Of a stretch of 64,000 nt of DNA, positions 35,316 to 47,645 are shown piece after piece. The notes under the pieces were generated by a model. The model was not told the origin of the DNA. It saw only the letters and a program-made list of their open reading frames with translations, and did no database searches. The stretch comes from Torreya grandis (Eukaryota > Streptophyta > Pinopsida > Cupressales > Taxaceae): the NCBI GenBank assembly GCA_037957365.1, contig JARHVA010003184.1, positions 332,501-396,500 on the forward strand, written 5' to 3'. How positions within the stretch are numbered: the stretch's first letter is position 1; every line of letters starts with the position of its first letter. The position numbers were made by a program, and so were the translations under genes.

Positions 35316-38310
35316 ATGACAGCTCAAAAAGGTGTTTCAAAGGAAGATGTCAAGTTGTATTTGGCCATAGACATAGAAGGTAGGGTTTTTAGGGACACAA
35401 AATTCATTACCAATGCTTTAAACACTAGAGACAATAACTGGTCAAATTTGTTTTAGACCATCAATAACCAACTAACCATTACCCAAGAAGAGGAGAAAAA
35501 CCTATCAAAAAAGAGACTATATGATGATATAGCAGTGATCTAGATGGTGGGCCTTCATTATGTAGCTACAAATCTTGAGGTACTCCACTACATTGACATT
35601 CTTGCTCCTATTTTCAAATAAACTAAGATAGATAAGGCCATGATAATTAATGAACATACTCACAAAAATGTGGACTATAATTCTATTGTGGCATTTGAGT
35701 CATATCATGTGTTGCACAAACCCCAAATTGACCTAGACTCAATCAATAACTGGGCTAAGGAGAATAATTTGATGACCATCCTAGCCATGTGGTTGGATAT
35801 TGGAAACCAAGTCTTTTCATACTTTGATAATAAAATCCCTATCAGTCAATTTAGACAAGGGTTTAGAATGATTATGAAAATGTTGAATAAATTGTGTGGA
35901 AATTCCACCATAGTCTATGTTGACCTAGTATGGGTGCCAATTGTCTATTTCATGGTTGAAAAGTATATTACTCCCCCTCTGGGTGAGATAATTATCATCT
36001 TTTTGAGTAGGCATATTTTTACAATCAGGAAGAAGAAGACTCAATTCTACATGATGTCATATCTCTTAGATGTTCTTTGTACAAAAATAAATATCCCAAA
36101 CTAGAAGGAATGGTCACCTAATGAAACCCAGACTATTTCATAGTGTTATTCAAAGTTACATATATTTAAGTATAGGGACCACATTCAATTCATTTGTGAT
36201 TATGTCTACCCAGCCCTAAGTGAGGCTATAATGGTGATCCCAATGATGAGAGTTAGCCCTCTTATTATGAAATATATTAAATCTATAGGGGACATATGGA
36301 TATATCTAGCTTGCATTGTTATAAGGATTAAGGGAACTTAGATTTCTCCTCTCAAGTTATTTTTTCATGTCCCTGACAAGCTAGCAGAGCAAGAGGTAGC
36401 ATACTAGTTATTCCATGGCATTAACTGTCTCTATAGGAAAAAAAGAAAGGGACTCCTTCATGGCTTCCTAATAACCATTGTGAAGACCATATTCAAACAA
36501 TGGGAAAACATTGAAGTAGCATCTAGGCATAGAACATCATTCAACCTACAAATAGATGAGCTCAGTCAATGGGACCATTATCTAAGGGTAAAACAATATG
36601 TAAAGATCAGTGGAATGTTGAATATACCTTATGATCATTAGCATATAACTTTTGATCATATTTACACCAAAGCATATTTATACTTTGAGGTCACTAGAAG
36701 GTTAAAGGAACACAACCTTAGACTTGAATCTAGACTAAATAAAAATCAAAAAGGAGATGATAGATGGAAACTAGGGCCCAAGTAGTATAATTTACTAATT
36801 ATTTCACCAACTAGACCTCCAACCACTCAACCAAAAGGAGAACATAGGCTTGAAGTAAAAATTGAGAATAGGCCTAAAGAGAAAAGGCCAAGTGAGGTTG
36901 AGTCAATTTCATTAGTTCCTAGACCTTCAGCTTAGGCAAAGAAATAAGGATCACCTTTGGAAGAGATTCACATGGTAGACATAGAACCCAATGAGTCTAT
37001 GAAGGATGCACTTAAAATGTTATCCAATTCTTATGAGTCAGATGATGAAGAAGACCATGTTAAGGAAACTAAGGATGAAAAGGGGAAGTCCTTAGACTTA
37101 TTTCTTATGGACACACCAAAGAGGAAGGCCAAGCTGGCCATTGTTCCCAGAGCTAAGAAACCCAAAGTGACTTTCACTCCTCCTTTGGGTGAAGCCAATC
37201 TATTTCATGAATAAAACATCATTTGTGGTTCATTTATGGACCCAAATTATAGAGAGTTCTTATTATGCATCATCCTTGGACCATGGTGAAGGCTATAAAC
37301 ATCCCCTTAGAGAAAGAAATGAAGCCATGGATTGTGGCTTTACAAGAGGAAGAGGATAGAAGATTGGTTTCTCTAGGTCAATCAAGTGGGTCACAAGTTG
37401 AGACCTTTATCCCATAGGTGACTCAATCCTCAATTGGATTCAAGTTTGACTCAAATACTCTAGCTTGATGAGAGTAATAGATAAAAATATCATGAAAGGT
37501 GGTGAATAAGTAACAAACCAAAAGGCAGAACCTTTAGTTGGTTTGACTCAAGTAGGGAGAAAGGCCTAGAGAAGATCCTATCTTTGAATAGGATCCCTTG
37601 GAGTTAGCCCAAGCTCAATCAGATAAATTACAAGCTACCATCAAGGGCTTGTAATAGCAAAATAAAAATTTGGAAGAACAGGTTGTCTTGTCAATTCTAG
37701 AGGCTATGATCAAGATGTTTAAAGCCACTTTATATGATATGTTCAATTCTTTGAAATCAATAAGGTCCATACAAGGTGTGGTGAGCCAGTGGGGCATTGT
37801 GGCCATGAACAAAGTTTACCAATGGTAGAGTTCAAGAAATAAAGTAAAGAATTTAATCAATATCTTGATAGAGGACCAAATTCTTGGTTTCAAAACAATC
37901 AGCTTAGCTCATATAAATATAGCCATGGGATTATTGTTAAATAAGATGAAGAGTTTAAGTAGATGGTCTAAAAACCTAGAAGGTCTTTTTGAAGATGGCA
38001 AGTAGATGGAAAGAAAGATGAAACATATATTGGGGAGTATGATCATTAACCCAACTATACTCAGCCCTATGGGTCTAATCATTGATGAGAAATTCAAGCT
38101 TAGAGTTACCTAGGTCATGCAAGAAGTAAGAAACTAGACCTAAAAAAAGACTAGGGTAGATAAAAGTAGGATCATAGACATAATTATAACTACAGACAAA
38201 AATATTAGTGAAGCCAGGAGCATCAAAGAAGCACTAGATAGAGATGACAAAGACTTCAATGACCTAGTAGATCAAGAAGATGACCTCATTAACCTATCAT
38301 CAACTTGAAA
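35316..38310 (+). pseudogene. LTR-borne reading frame of about 1,000 codons, 5' copy, unrecognised
   Basis: One frame runs from ATG 35316 to TAA 37212, interrupted by TAG/TAA codons. After a shift of +2 a second frame continues (from 37283) to TGA near 38310. The N-terminal 520 residues look globular (readable pieces: KEDVKLYLAIDIEGRVF, LVWVPIVYFMVE, TQFYMMSYLLDVLC). Residues about 550-630 are acidic, then basic (ESDDEEDHVKETKDE, then PKRKAKLA, KKPKVTFTPPLGE). The last 330 residues are Gln/Leu/Lys-rich and coiled-coil-like. I see no gag, protease, RT, integrase or membrane motif. Its homologue in the other LTR is at 47994-51000. A TATA box lies upstream. Confidence 0.6.
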
Positions 38311-38621
38311 CTAATTTTTGATTAGCATGAAAAGGTAATGAAAATCCTATAGTAGAAATAGGGAACTGTAGCATCAAAAGGTTCTCAAAGTTAAAATTAT
38401 TGATTAAAGCATATTCTTTTTATAACCAGAAAAATGTATAACATTTTGAAAAGAGAATATTATATTTTAAAGGTATGTGCAACTTTTAAAGCACATTGCC
38501 TATATGTCATTCCATTAGGAAGTGTCTAGAGTATTCTAGAAAGTTGTATAAGGGATAGATGTCCTTAACACTTGTACAATTATAGTTTAACATGATTGAC
38601 CGACATACCTCCTTAGTTTTA

Positions 38622-38650
38622 TATAAAATGGGTATTGTCAAATATAAAAT
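38622..38650 (+). promoter_or_regulatory. Twin TATA boxes near the 5' LTR end
   Basis: TATAAAAT occurs at 38622-38629 and 38643-38650. The 3' LTR has TATAAAAG at 51318-51325 and 51339-51346. Their place 210-240 bases before the LTR end (840 in the 3' LTR) suits the promoter for full-length element RNA. This would put the long reading frame in U3. Confidence 0.5.
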
Positions 38651-38863
38651 GAGGGAGGTTTTGTGCTAAAACTTGTACATGGTTTCTCCCAACAACCATC
38701 AGTATAAATTTTGTGAAACAATCATTTGCTTTGTCGCTATTCCACCAAAGGTAATAGGATTATCACAATAGGTAACTCATGTAATGGATTATTTAAATCC
38801 AAAAATGATAAGTGTTTATTAAACATTAGGTAAACCCTTGTGATACACTTTTAGGCATCAACA

Positions 38864-39580
38864 AGAGGCATTTCATTAGTGATAGAAGGAGGGCCTTTAG
38901 TTAAATCTTTATGAATTTGAGGTATATTTACTAATTTTAGTGAATTTTGTTCAAAAATTAATGAATTCATTGCATATTTGTGTTTCTTTTAGCTCAATTG
39001 TGTAAATATCATATATGATCATGGTTTTAGATCAATATTCAAGCTTCTTTACTCAAATATAGCTATTCTCTGAAGATATATAACAAATTATGGTAAAGAT
39101 AGTTTAAGCTTTATGAATCCAACAAGTTTGAGGCTAGTGATAGTGATTTTGCTCAAAGGTTAATTGATTCTTTCCAAATTTGAGTTTATTTGAGCTCAAA
39201 ATTGTAAATATTACTCATGTCTACATGTTTGGATACATCTTTGAGATAATTTAGTTAAATATTATCATCTTTTGTCATTCTTTATATAAATTTGTGAAAA
39301 TTTTGCATAATGTGCAAGTCTGATCATTATTTTTTGTAAAGATAAGATTTACACATCATATTTTAAATAGGATTCAAAGATCACAAGTTGGAACTGCCAA
39401 GGATAAGGACCAGGTCATGTTCAGAGATGAGTTCCACTTCTTTCCCTAGAATTTCATAGGAGAGCAAGATCTGATAAAGGTAAGAGTATAATTTCAAAGT
39501 CCTAACCTACTTCACCAGTTCAGGGTGTTCCTGTATTCAACCCTTACTGAGGTATGACTTAGCTAGGTGGATCTGCTATC
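38864..39580 (+). other. Element D leader with a degenerate duplication
   Basis: No TGG-initial primer-binding site is visible next to the LTR end. Two related blocks, near 38939-39075 and 39141-39275, share AGTGA-TTTTG-TCAAA, TTAAT-GATTC and AGCTCAA-TTGTAAATAT, a duplication of about 200-bp period. No coding frame is recognised before gag. Confidence 0.45.
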
Positions 39581-40740
39581 AATGTGCCAGGTGTGTTATA
39601 TGATTTCCCTCAAAATCCTAAAAAATATTTGCCTACTTTTAGTCCTAATGGTGTTGTAACTATTGAGGAACATATTAAGTCATTCAAGGCTACTTTAAGA
39701 CTTTTAAATGTTATTCATGAAGATGTTACATGCATATTTTTTCCATTTACTTTTAGAGATGTAGCATATGAATGGTTTCTCAACCTTCCTAAGAATTACA
39801 TTGCTAGTAAGAACAACTTGAATGATTATTTCATTGATCAATTTGGTGAAGTCATCAGTCCATGTGTCCTTTACCAAAAACTCACCACTATCAAAAGAGA
39901 TGCAAATGACCTAATAAGAGCCTTTAATGTTAGGTTCTAGAAGATGTTCAGTAGAACTACATATCCTTACAGCCCTGATGTAGCTTTATCTTTAGAGATA
40001 TATAAAGATGCTTTGAACCTCATGACTTTTATGTTTCTTAAAAGATCTACAAATGTCATTAACACATTATCTTTAGCTTATGTTGAATATATTGTAATTA
40101 ATGACCAAATGCAATCCCAAGTTCAAATGGAATATGTTATTCCCAATGTCAATCCAACTTTTCCCATACTAAATGTCACTCCAAATGCAAACCAAAATAG
40201 ACCTGCTTTATACCAAACCCAAGTTTTGAACCAATTTCCCTTGAGTCATGCTCATCTTAATCAAAACCTAGGATTCCTTAATAATGTTACAAGTGGATCT
40301 CATCCACAAGATCACAAAGCTTTGGTGCCTATAGCTAGTGGTAATACTCATGTGCATAACTCCAAATCACCTAAGACTAAAAAAAAATCTATTCTCAAAA
40401 TGGTTCAAAAGTTGAACAGTGACTTTCTTCAGTTGTAAAAGAAAGTAAGTAATAATAGGGAAGGCTCTAACAAGAACTACTCTTTCCAAAGGTTTAATAG
40501 ACCTATAAATAGGTTTCCAAGTAATAATAATAACAGTCATATCAATGAATCATCTACTAACAATAATGTAACTGATATGAATATCTAAGATATAGATTTA
40601 CCAAATTATTGTAGAGTCTACTACACTTCAAAGCATAGTGAATTAGATTATGTGGATTTTGTAATACTTTTGAATCTTTTCAAGAAGAGATAGATACTTT
40701 TTAATTTTTCCTAACAAATATAATGGTGAAGGTACATCTG
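39572..40740 (+). pseudogene. Element D gag
   Basis: An open frame from ATG 39584 reads LPTFSPNGVVTIEEHIKSF, then FRDVAYEWFLNLPKN and NDYFIDQFGE, the pattern of the Tat-type gag core. After a single TAG (39938) the frame continues at 39944 into an Asn/Gln/Pro-rich region to 40437. A CRVYYTSKHSELDYVDF segment near 40613-40662 looks like a zinc knuckle that has lost two cysteines (C to Y). Confidence 0.8.
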
Positions 40741-41157
40741 GCTCTTCAAAGTCCTCTAAATCTTTTGATATGACTCTCATGGTGGAAACATTTGACTTTC
40801 ATTTCCAAGATGAGAATGAGATCGAGGATACTCTTGAAGAGATTCATGATTTCCAACAGTATTTGAAGAAGGCCTATCCTCTGAAGAATAGAGAGTAGAA
40901 GTAAATTTTGACAAGATAGATACTTTGATACTCCTCTTGATACTACATCAAATAACAATCTAGAGCCTCCAAAGAGAAGTACCTCTAAAATTAACACTGA
41001 TGCATTTAATTATTTTAATAGGATTGGATATAATATAGTTGAGGACATGAAAAATATTAAATCTAACATTATTTTGCATGAGCTAACTCAAATTACTAAT
41101 CAAAAGGATTTATTGTTATAATCTTTGTCTAAAAAGCCTAGTAAATCATAAAATACT

Positions 41158-41430
41158 ATGAATGTTAATGTTGTAATGTATAAAAATAAGGCAGATGTCC
41201 CACCTTTCTTATTAATAGTTAAAATCTTTGGTAAGAAGTTGCATAATTATTTATTAGACTTAGGTGCATCTACAAATATCATGCCTATAGGTATTTGTGA
41301 AAAACTTGGTTTAACTCTAATCAAATCTAATAGAGTTGTAACTCAATTAGATAAATCAAGAGTCAAAGTAATTGGTGAATTATTAAATGTTCATATGCAG
41401 CTTGCTTATGAACTAAGGATCTAATAATTC
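41158..41430 (+). pseudogene. Element D protease
   Basis: An 88-codon open piece has NYLLDLGASTNIMP at 41248-41289. DLGAS is the form of the aspartic protease active site common in Athila/Tat elements. An N-terminal VPPFLLIVKIFGKKLH leads into it and a VIGELLNVHMQL flap region follows. No stop falls within this core. Confidence 0.8.
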
Positions 41431-41711
41431 ATATGCATTTAAGTGGTGGACATACATGATGCCTTTGGGATGTTGTTGATTAGAGATTGGAAAATAACCT
41501 TGAATGGCTATATGTCAACTGATTATTCACACATGTGGATTCCCTAGAAGGAAGTTCCCGATTAGATTAGGATAAAGAGGGAGCCCAAGATGAACCATAT
41601 GATTACTGAATGCAATGCAATTAATGAGAAGGTCAACATGGTCAATTCATAGTTAGGAGTTTACACTCTTAACACCCCTAAGGTATGTGACTCTAAAGTT
41701 TCTCATGCTAT

Positions 41712-42130
41712 GTTTGGAATATGGAAGTTATATTTTGATGGTGTTAGACGTAAATCAGGTTCTAGAGTAGGAGTGGTGTCAATCAATCTCATTGAGAAAT
41801 AATATAATGCCTCTTACAAACTTTAGTTCCCATGCACCAATAATTTGGCTGATTATGAAGCTCTTATTCTTTTATTGCAATTTGCTATCAAACATAAGGT
41901 CAAAAAACTATTATATTTTGGTGATTTTGAACCAGTAGTTAATCAGGTGAATAGTAAATACCAATGCAAATTGTCCTATCTTAAGAAATATAAATTTAAA
42001 GTGTGGAACTTAATTGAATGTTTTGATGCTTTTAACATTGTGCCAATCCCTAGGGAAGAGAAAAAAGTTATTGATGAACTTGCTTCAGGTATAGCCAATC
42101 TTATGCTTAATCAAAGTTCTAAGTTGTAAA
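41712..42130 (+). pseudogene. Element D extra RNase H, placed before RT
   Basis: The frame reads GIWKLYFDGVRRKSG, SRVGVVSI, PCTNNLADYEALILLLQFAI, KKLLYFGDFEPVVNQV and PIPREEKKVIDELASGI. These are the four motifs of the archaeal/plant-type RNase H that Tat elements acquired: Asp in FDG, Glu in YEAL, Asp in GDFE and Asp in DEL are all present. Two TAA/TAG stops interrupt the first third. In the Tat elements I know, this module follows the native RNase H; here it precedes RT. Confidence 0.8.
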
Positions 42131-42560
42131 GCCTCACCATTGAATTGATTCCATGTCCCTCAGTCCCTGATAATGTCAACCACTTGCAATTTTTTAGTGA
42201 TGATCAGTAGATCATAGACTTCAAGAGTAGCTCAAGAGTATTCGAGTCTCATATCATTGATGAGGTCAATGAACATACTCTTGAGGATGACCAACTTGGT
42301 GATAATATTGATGATAAGATCATTTAGTTGAATTATAATAAAATTCCCAAAGGCATGATTGCCTTAGAGAGACTGTTTGACATAGACAAACTAGTTGAGA
42401 CTATCAAGATTCTCAAGGTGAATGGTAAGGACTAAAATGTAGTTGATTTTGGATATCAAGATCAAGCTCAGTTGGTAAACATTAGTATAGCTTGTACAAG
42501 CATAAAAACTAAATGAGATAAAGATTTTCTAACCAGGTATAAATATGTAATAGTATGGTC
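42130..42560 (+). pseudogene. Element D linker between extra RNase H and RT
   Basis: The frame continues with few stops through an Asp/Glu-rich segment (VNEHTLEDDQLGDNIDD) to the RT lead-in (RYKYVIVWSYDDLKIFNPRV). No motif recognised. Confidence 0.5.
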
Positions 42561-43392
42561 CTATGATGACTTAAAGATCTTTAATCCTAGAGTCATAACC
42601 CACACCATACCTCTGAAAGAAGTTTTCAATCCTTTTAGGCAAAATCAAAGACCTATCAACCCTATCTTAGAATAATTGATATACAAAGAGGTCAAGAAGT
42701 TATTGGATGCAAAGATTGTATTTCCCATTAGACACTCTACTTAGGAGGCCAATTTGTGTTAGTTTGGAAGAAAAATGGTGAAATCATATTATGCATAGAC
42801 TTTATAAATTTGAATAGATCATCTAAAAAGGATAATTATCCTTTACCTTATCTTGACCAAGTAATAAAAAAATTTAGTGGTTAAGCTATGATGTCTTTTC
42901 TTGATATATTTTCAAGATATAATTTGGTACTTGTAACAAAGAGGATAAAATGAAGACTACATTTACTACTAAGTGGGGTAATTTTTCTTATAAAAGAACA
43001 CCCTTTGGACTAATAAATGAAGGAGTGAATTTTCAAAGAGATATGGACCATGAATTCCAAGGTCTCATAGGTAAGTGCATTATTATATACATAGATGATC
43101 TAACTGTGTTTTACAAAAATAGGGATGATCACATTATACACTTGTAACAAGTATTTGAGAGGTGTAGAAGGTATGGGATTTCACTTAACCCCAAGCAGAG
43201 CATTTTTTGTGTGACTAGAGGGAAGTTGTTGGGACATGTTATAACCAAGGATGGGATTTATATAGACCTTGGTAGAGTAAATGTCTTTTCAAAGATAGAA
43301 CCCCCTAATAGTAGGAAGGAATTAAAGTCTTTTTTTGGTAAAATAAACTCTGTGAGAAAGTTTATTTCTAAATTTGAAGAAATTGTAAAATA
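42560..43392 (+). pseudogene. Element D reverse transcriptase
   Basis: Motifs in order: NPILE, KKLLDAKIVFPIRHST (to 42740), then a frame-shifted stretch. An open frame from 42950 gives KTTFTTKWGNFSYKRTPFGL, FQRDMDHEFQGL and IIYIDDLTVFYKN, with an intact YIDD catalytic box at 43088-43099. RCRRYGISLNPKQ, GKLLGHVITKDGI and LKSFFGKIN follow. The Tat-like wording is clear. Confidence 0.85.
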
Positions 43393-43393
43393 A

Positions 43394-43860
43394 TTGAATT
43401 ACATGTTGAAAAAATATGCCAAGATCATGTGGAATGAAGAGACTAAGAAAGCTTTCAAATACACCAAAGAAGCAATTGGAAAAGCTCCAGTCTTGATAAG
43501 TCCAGACTTTACTAAAGAATTTTATCTTTATTCATTTACTTCTGATCATACCATAGTTGTTATTCTAACTCAAAATATAGATAAATGTGGCCATCTTATT
43601 GCATTTATGAGCACTAATTTTAAAAATGTTGAGTTTAACTATTCTCTTATTGACAAGCAATCATTTGCTTTAGTTAAGGTAGTAAAGAAATTCAGACACT
43701 ATATTCTTTGGAATAAGGTGCATGTAATCTTGCTAGATCCTACCGTTAAGCTTATGATAAAACAATGTGAACTTGGAAAAATAAGGGGTAAGTGGATGTA
43801 TGTGCTTTAAGAGTATGATATTGAGATGAAGACTGCCAAGTTGGTAAGGTGTCAAGGTTT
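43394..43860 (+). pseudogene. Element D native Ty3-type RNase H, catalytic residues eroded
   Basis: A 138-codon open piece reads EFYLYSFTSDHTIVVILTQN, then SLIDKQSFALVKVVKKFRHY and KVHVILLDPTVKLMI. It aligns in order with the Ty3/gypsy RNase H, but the catalytic Glu (usually in an EKE context) is replaced (DKQ) and the last Asp context is altered. This fits the known tendency of native RNase H to degenerate in Tat elements that carry the extra domain. Confidence 0.75.
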
Positions 43861-43979
43861 AATTTAGTTAATTATTAATATTAATCCCAAGCTAAGTGTC
43901 ATGTAGGTGGAGAAATAAATTTTTTAACCTAATGATTGGTATGATTCAATTTTTCATTTTATAATCAATGGTTATTATC

Positions 43980-45030
43980 CTATGGGATTGAGTAGAGAGC
44001 AAAGAAGGGCTTTAAGGCTCAAGGCAGCCCATTTCCTGATTAAAGATGGAGTGATCTATAGAAATAAATATGAAGGCATATATTTAAGGTGTGTTTCCAA
44101 AGATGAAGTAGTTGAGATATTGGGTACTTTCCATGAAAATATTAGAAGTGGACATACTTATGGAAGGAAAGCAACTCACATGATCCTTAGAGTTGGTTAC
44201 TATTGAACTACTATCTTCAAGGATTCTCACAAGCATGTTAGGGAGTCTCATTCATGTCAAATTTTCAACACCAAAGAACCAACAGTAGCCATGCCATTGA
44301 ATCCAATTATGATTGATAAACCTTTTGCTCAAGGAAGATTATACTTTTTGGGGATTATTAACCCTAATTCCCTAGATGATCACAATTATGTCCTCACTGC
44401 TACTAAATATTGCACAAGGTGGACTAAGGTAGTAGAAACCAAGCAATGTAGGACTAAAGAGGTGATCAAATTTTTAGAAGAGAATATATGCACAAGATTT
44501 ATACCACAAGATTTATAACACAAGTATCTCTAGTATATGATAATGGATCTACCTTTATATCTATTGAGATGACTAAGTGGGCATATGACAATAACATTGT
44601 TCTCAAGTTTTCATCAAACCATTATCCTCAAGGTAATGGAGTCTCAAAATCAAGAAATAAGAATTTGATGAAGGCCATTAAAAGGTCTGTGACTAAAAAA
44701 CCAAGGACATGGGATAAAATTCTCAAGTATGCCCTTGAGACAGACAAAACTAGAATTAAGTAAGCTCTTAAGGCATCACCATTTTTGTTGGTATATGGTC
44801 AAGAACCAATCTTTCCCATCACACTCAAGCTACCAACATACAAGTTCATGCAAGAGTACATGAAAGAAGATCAAGAATTTAAAATTTCAAGGTTTTTTGA
44901 CATCATACAGATGGAAGATGTAAGAGAAGAAGCTTTTGCCAACTTCAACAGACATCAAACCATAGTTAAAAGATGGTTTGACAAATGTTCAAAGATAAAG
45001 GTGTTTAGATAAGGAGACTTGGTTCTTCTT
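43980..45030 (+). pseudogene. Element D integrase, zinc and catalytic core
   Basis: It opens with SREQRRALRLKAAHF and VIYRNKYEGIYLRC. The zinc segment is FHENIRSGHTYGRKAT...SHKHVRESHSCQIF, where the first Cys is now Ser. The core follows with QGRLYFLGIINPN, VLTATKYCTRW, VYDNGSTF (44532-44556, second Asp) and HYPQGNG. FLLVYGQEPIFPI is at 44783-44820. Frames break at 44205 and 44517. Confidence 0.8.
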
Positions 45031-45220
45031 TAGGATAAAGCTTTAGAACCAAAATGAAATCATGGAAAGTTCACACCTTTTTGGATTGGTCCATACCATA
45101 TTACTGAGACTTTGGGAGACAACACCTTCAAACTCAAAGACTTACAAGGAGCAAAGTTCACATTGCCAATCAATGGGCAATACCTCAAGCATTATTACTC
45201 TACCAACCCACCCTAAGTCT
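45013..45220 (+). pseudogene. Element D integrase C-terminal module
   Basis: In frame after a TAA the sequence reads GDLVLL, then HGKFTPFWIGPYHITETLG and GQYLKHYY. This is the GPY/F-type tail of Ty3/gypsy integrases. Pol ends near 45215. Confidence 0.75.
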
Positions 45221-46291
45221 TCATGTAGTGAACTATAAGACTTGTTAGAGTTAGTGTAGGTATGCTTTAGGTTAGTTCTTTCCTATTCTTTCGTGTTCCT
45301 TATTTGTACATAGTTTGTATATATTTGTTTACATTCTATTTGGTGTGCTTGTTTGGATTGTTTTCTTTCTCTACTTTGTTCCTTGTTTTCAGTAAGTCTT
45401 TTTTAAGATAGTCCTCAGCTCAATATTAATTTATTTTCTCAAAGAACTTCTCAAATTAGGAATGTAGATATGGCTTCTCAACATTGGTTGACCATGGATC
45501 TTGAAATATTGATATTGATGCTATAGTTTGGAGAAATTGGTGGAGATTAATGTTTAGGCTAATAGTTCCCTAAAATCTTAAAACTTGTTTTTATCTAAAT
45601 TTTATTATAGTAAGGATTGCATATGTAGGTTGAAAGTTTGAATTATTGAAGCACAGTCATGTTTGCACTTAAAGAACATTATTGTTTGTGGCAAAGTCTG
45701 TAAGCAAGGATGATTGTTTAAAAGCCAAACATTTGATCAAATCCTAAAACCTGGCTAATTTGGTTCCTAAACTTTTCTAAAAAATCAAAAAAGGTTTGAA
45801 AAATATAAAAACAAGAACCTTATTTCAAAATTCAAAAGCTTTCTAAGCAAAGGTGATATTGGTACCCTCCACTAGGGCTATGGACACCTGGCTAATAGTG
45901 GAGCAAGGCCTAGAGTGGAGCTAAAGGTAGCTCTATCAGGGTTATACACACCTGACTAGTAGTAGAGCAATTCCCAAGCCTTCCTTGATCTAAAGCATGA
46001 TTCTTAATGAACATTTAAATATGTTATAAGTTAGTGTTAATGGTTAAAGTCATGAAATCTAGAAGTTGTTTTATGAATCCCATGGAAAACAGTAAGTGGA
46101 ATCAAAGCACACACATAAAATGATTGAGTTTTTATGTTTGAATATAATTATACATGTGTAAGTCTTATTTTAATTGAGATTTTATCTTAATAATGGTACT
46201 TGACCAAGTGGAATAAATAGCCTAGTCATTAGTTTAAACCAAAGTCTATAAATTCTAACATATTGCTATATTTCCTCTAGAAGTTACCATT
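45221..46291 (+). other. Element D 3' untranslated region with a 33-bp repeat
   Basis: No coding frame. A 33-bp word occurs at 45874-45906 and 45938-45970 (AGGGCTATGGACACCTGGCT against AGGGTTATACACACCTGACT, each ending GAGCAA). No purine-rich tract is visible beside the 3' LTR; the bases before 46292 read CTCTAGAAGTTACCAT. Confidence 0.5.
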
Positions 46292-47027
46292 TGCTAAGGT
46301 CAACATACCCCCATTCCTAAAATTTGGGGACCCTTGTTTCAAATTTTACAAATTTATGATTAAATTAAAAATTCTACCTGATCAAATTGCTATTGGAATG
46401 TTAACACATTATCTTTATTTGAAGATCATCCACACCTTTGTTGAATTGGCATATTTCCATATGATCCTGGTTTTACTCCTAATTTTACTAATGGTTGTTG
46501 ATTGTGTTAAATATTACAGGTTTAATGGAGCCCTATTTGGATGAACAATGTCCAAGGTTTTGGGCTTTAATGATAAATTGACCCTTTGATTAATCATTAC
46601 TCTTTAATTAGTTAATTGAATTCATGTTTGAGCATCTAAAAACCCTTAGCCTAATTGTTTTAGCCTAAGTCTTTTGAATTGAACTCAAATTTATGTGGTT
46701 CCATTGAATTCAAATTTACATGGGTTCATTTAAATTTGCACAGGAATACTTTTAGGATTAGACATAGTTTAGATTTTATACTAAGGTTCTAATCATGTTT
46801 ATTAACATGACTAAGACCCTAGTCTAAAAACTTCATACCAAGTTTGTTTTATTAAACATGAGGGATCTTTTATTATAATTCAAACTTATCTTAAAGTTTG
46901 TTCTAAGGTTTTCATCATGTTTATTAACATGAATAAAACCTTAACAATACTTTACCCTAATTTTTTAATATTTTTTATCCTTTATCTAGTTTATTTTATG
47001 TTTGTAGGAAAGGAATGAACCCAAGAA

Positions 47028-47645
47028 TGGCAATTATCAAGCTCACAGAGACTCGTACAGAGTCAATAAGTCAATCACCTTGATTGATGGAACACATTCG
47101 ATTAGGTAGGGAAGATTTGATGGTGCAAAATGAAATTTGACAATTCAAAGGACTCAAAATAAGCACAAAGATGACAAGTGTCAAGCTCGTAACTTATGGT
47201 TAAAGCTCAATCACCTTCTCAAATATCGATAGTATGTGGTTGGGCATACACATTCCAAACACTAGTGAACATTAAGTTAAAACTTCAAAAAAATCCCAAA
47301 AAAATTGAGAAGGTGAGAAGTGTCCCCATCATGGAAACCCTGTTAGAAAATTAATGATACATAGAGCAAAGGAAAGAACCCAGTGAATCAAGAACGATGG
47401 AGTGTATTGATCTATGCAGAGAAGATCTAATAGTATGAGATAAAGGTTGAAAATTCAATGATCCTAGAATGAACATGGCAGTGACAAGTGTCACAACTAC
47501 AAGGAATATAACAAATTCATCCAATGGTGTTCAACCTCATAGATTGAAATCAATGGAGTGCATTGATTAATGCAAACAAGATCTAACAATGTGAGGCCAA
47601 GTGGACTTCTCAAAGGGCCTAGATCCAATGAGGTGTTGACACGTG
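47028..47645 (+). repeat. About 150-bp tandem repeat with GACANNTGTC palindromes (3' LTR)
   Basis: This is the counterpart of 34341-34960. It includes GACAAGTGTC near 47174 and 47482 and, near 47638, the perfect palindrome GACACGTGTC, which contains the G-box CACGTG. The 5' LTR has GACGCATGTC at the last site. Confidence 0.6.

Larger units (their letters stand above)
33601..38863 (+). mobile_element. 5' LTR of element D
   Basis: The LTR is 5263 bp. From the left: about 700 bases without features; a degenerate 150-bp tandem repeat (34341-34960); a TATA box (35068-35075); a reading frame of about 1,000 codons (35316-38310); a TATA pair (38622 and 38643); and about 220 bases to the CA end. Compared with the 3' LTR it lacks about 600 bases after position 38676. 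Confidence 0.85.

Noticed and set aside
33601..38863. The pair at 33.6-38.9 and 46.3-52.2 kb as a segmental duplication of host genes
   Set aside because: The copies have TG...CA type ends, are flanked by a perfect 5-bp duplication and enclose gag-pol, so they are LTRs.
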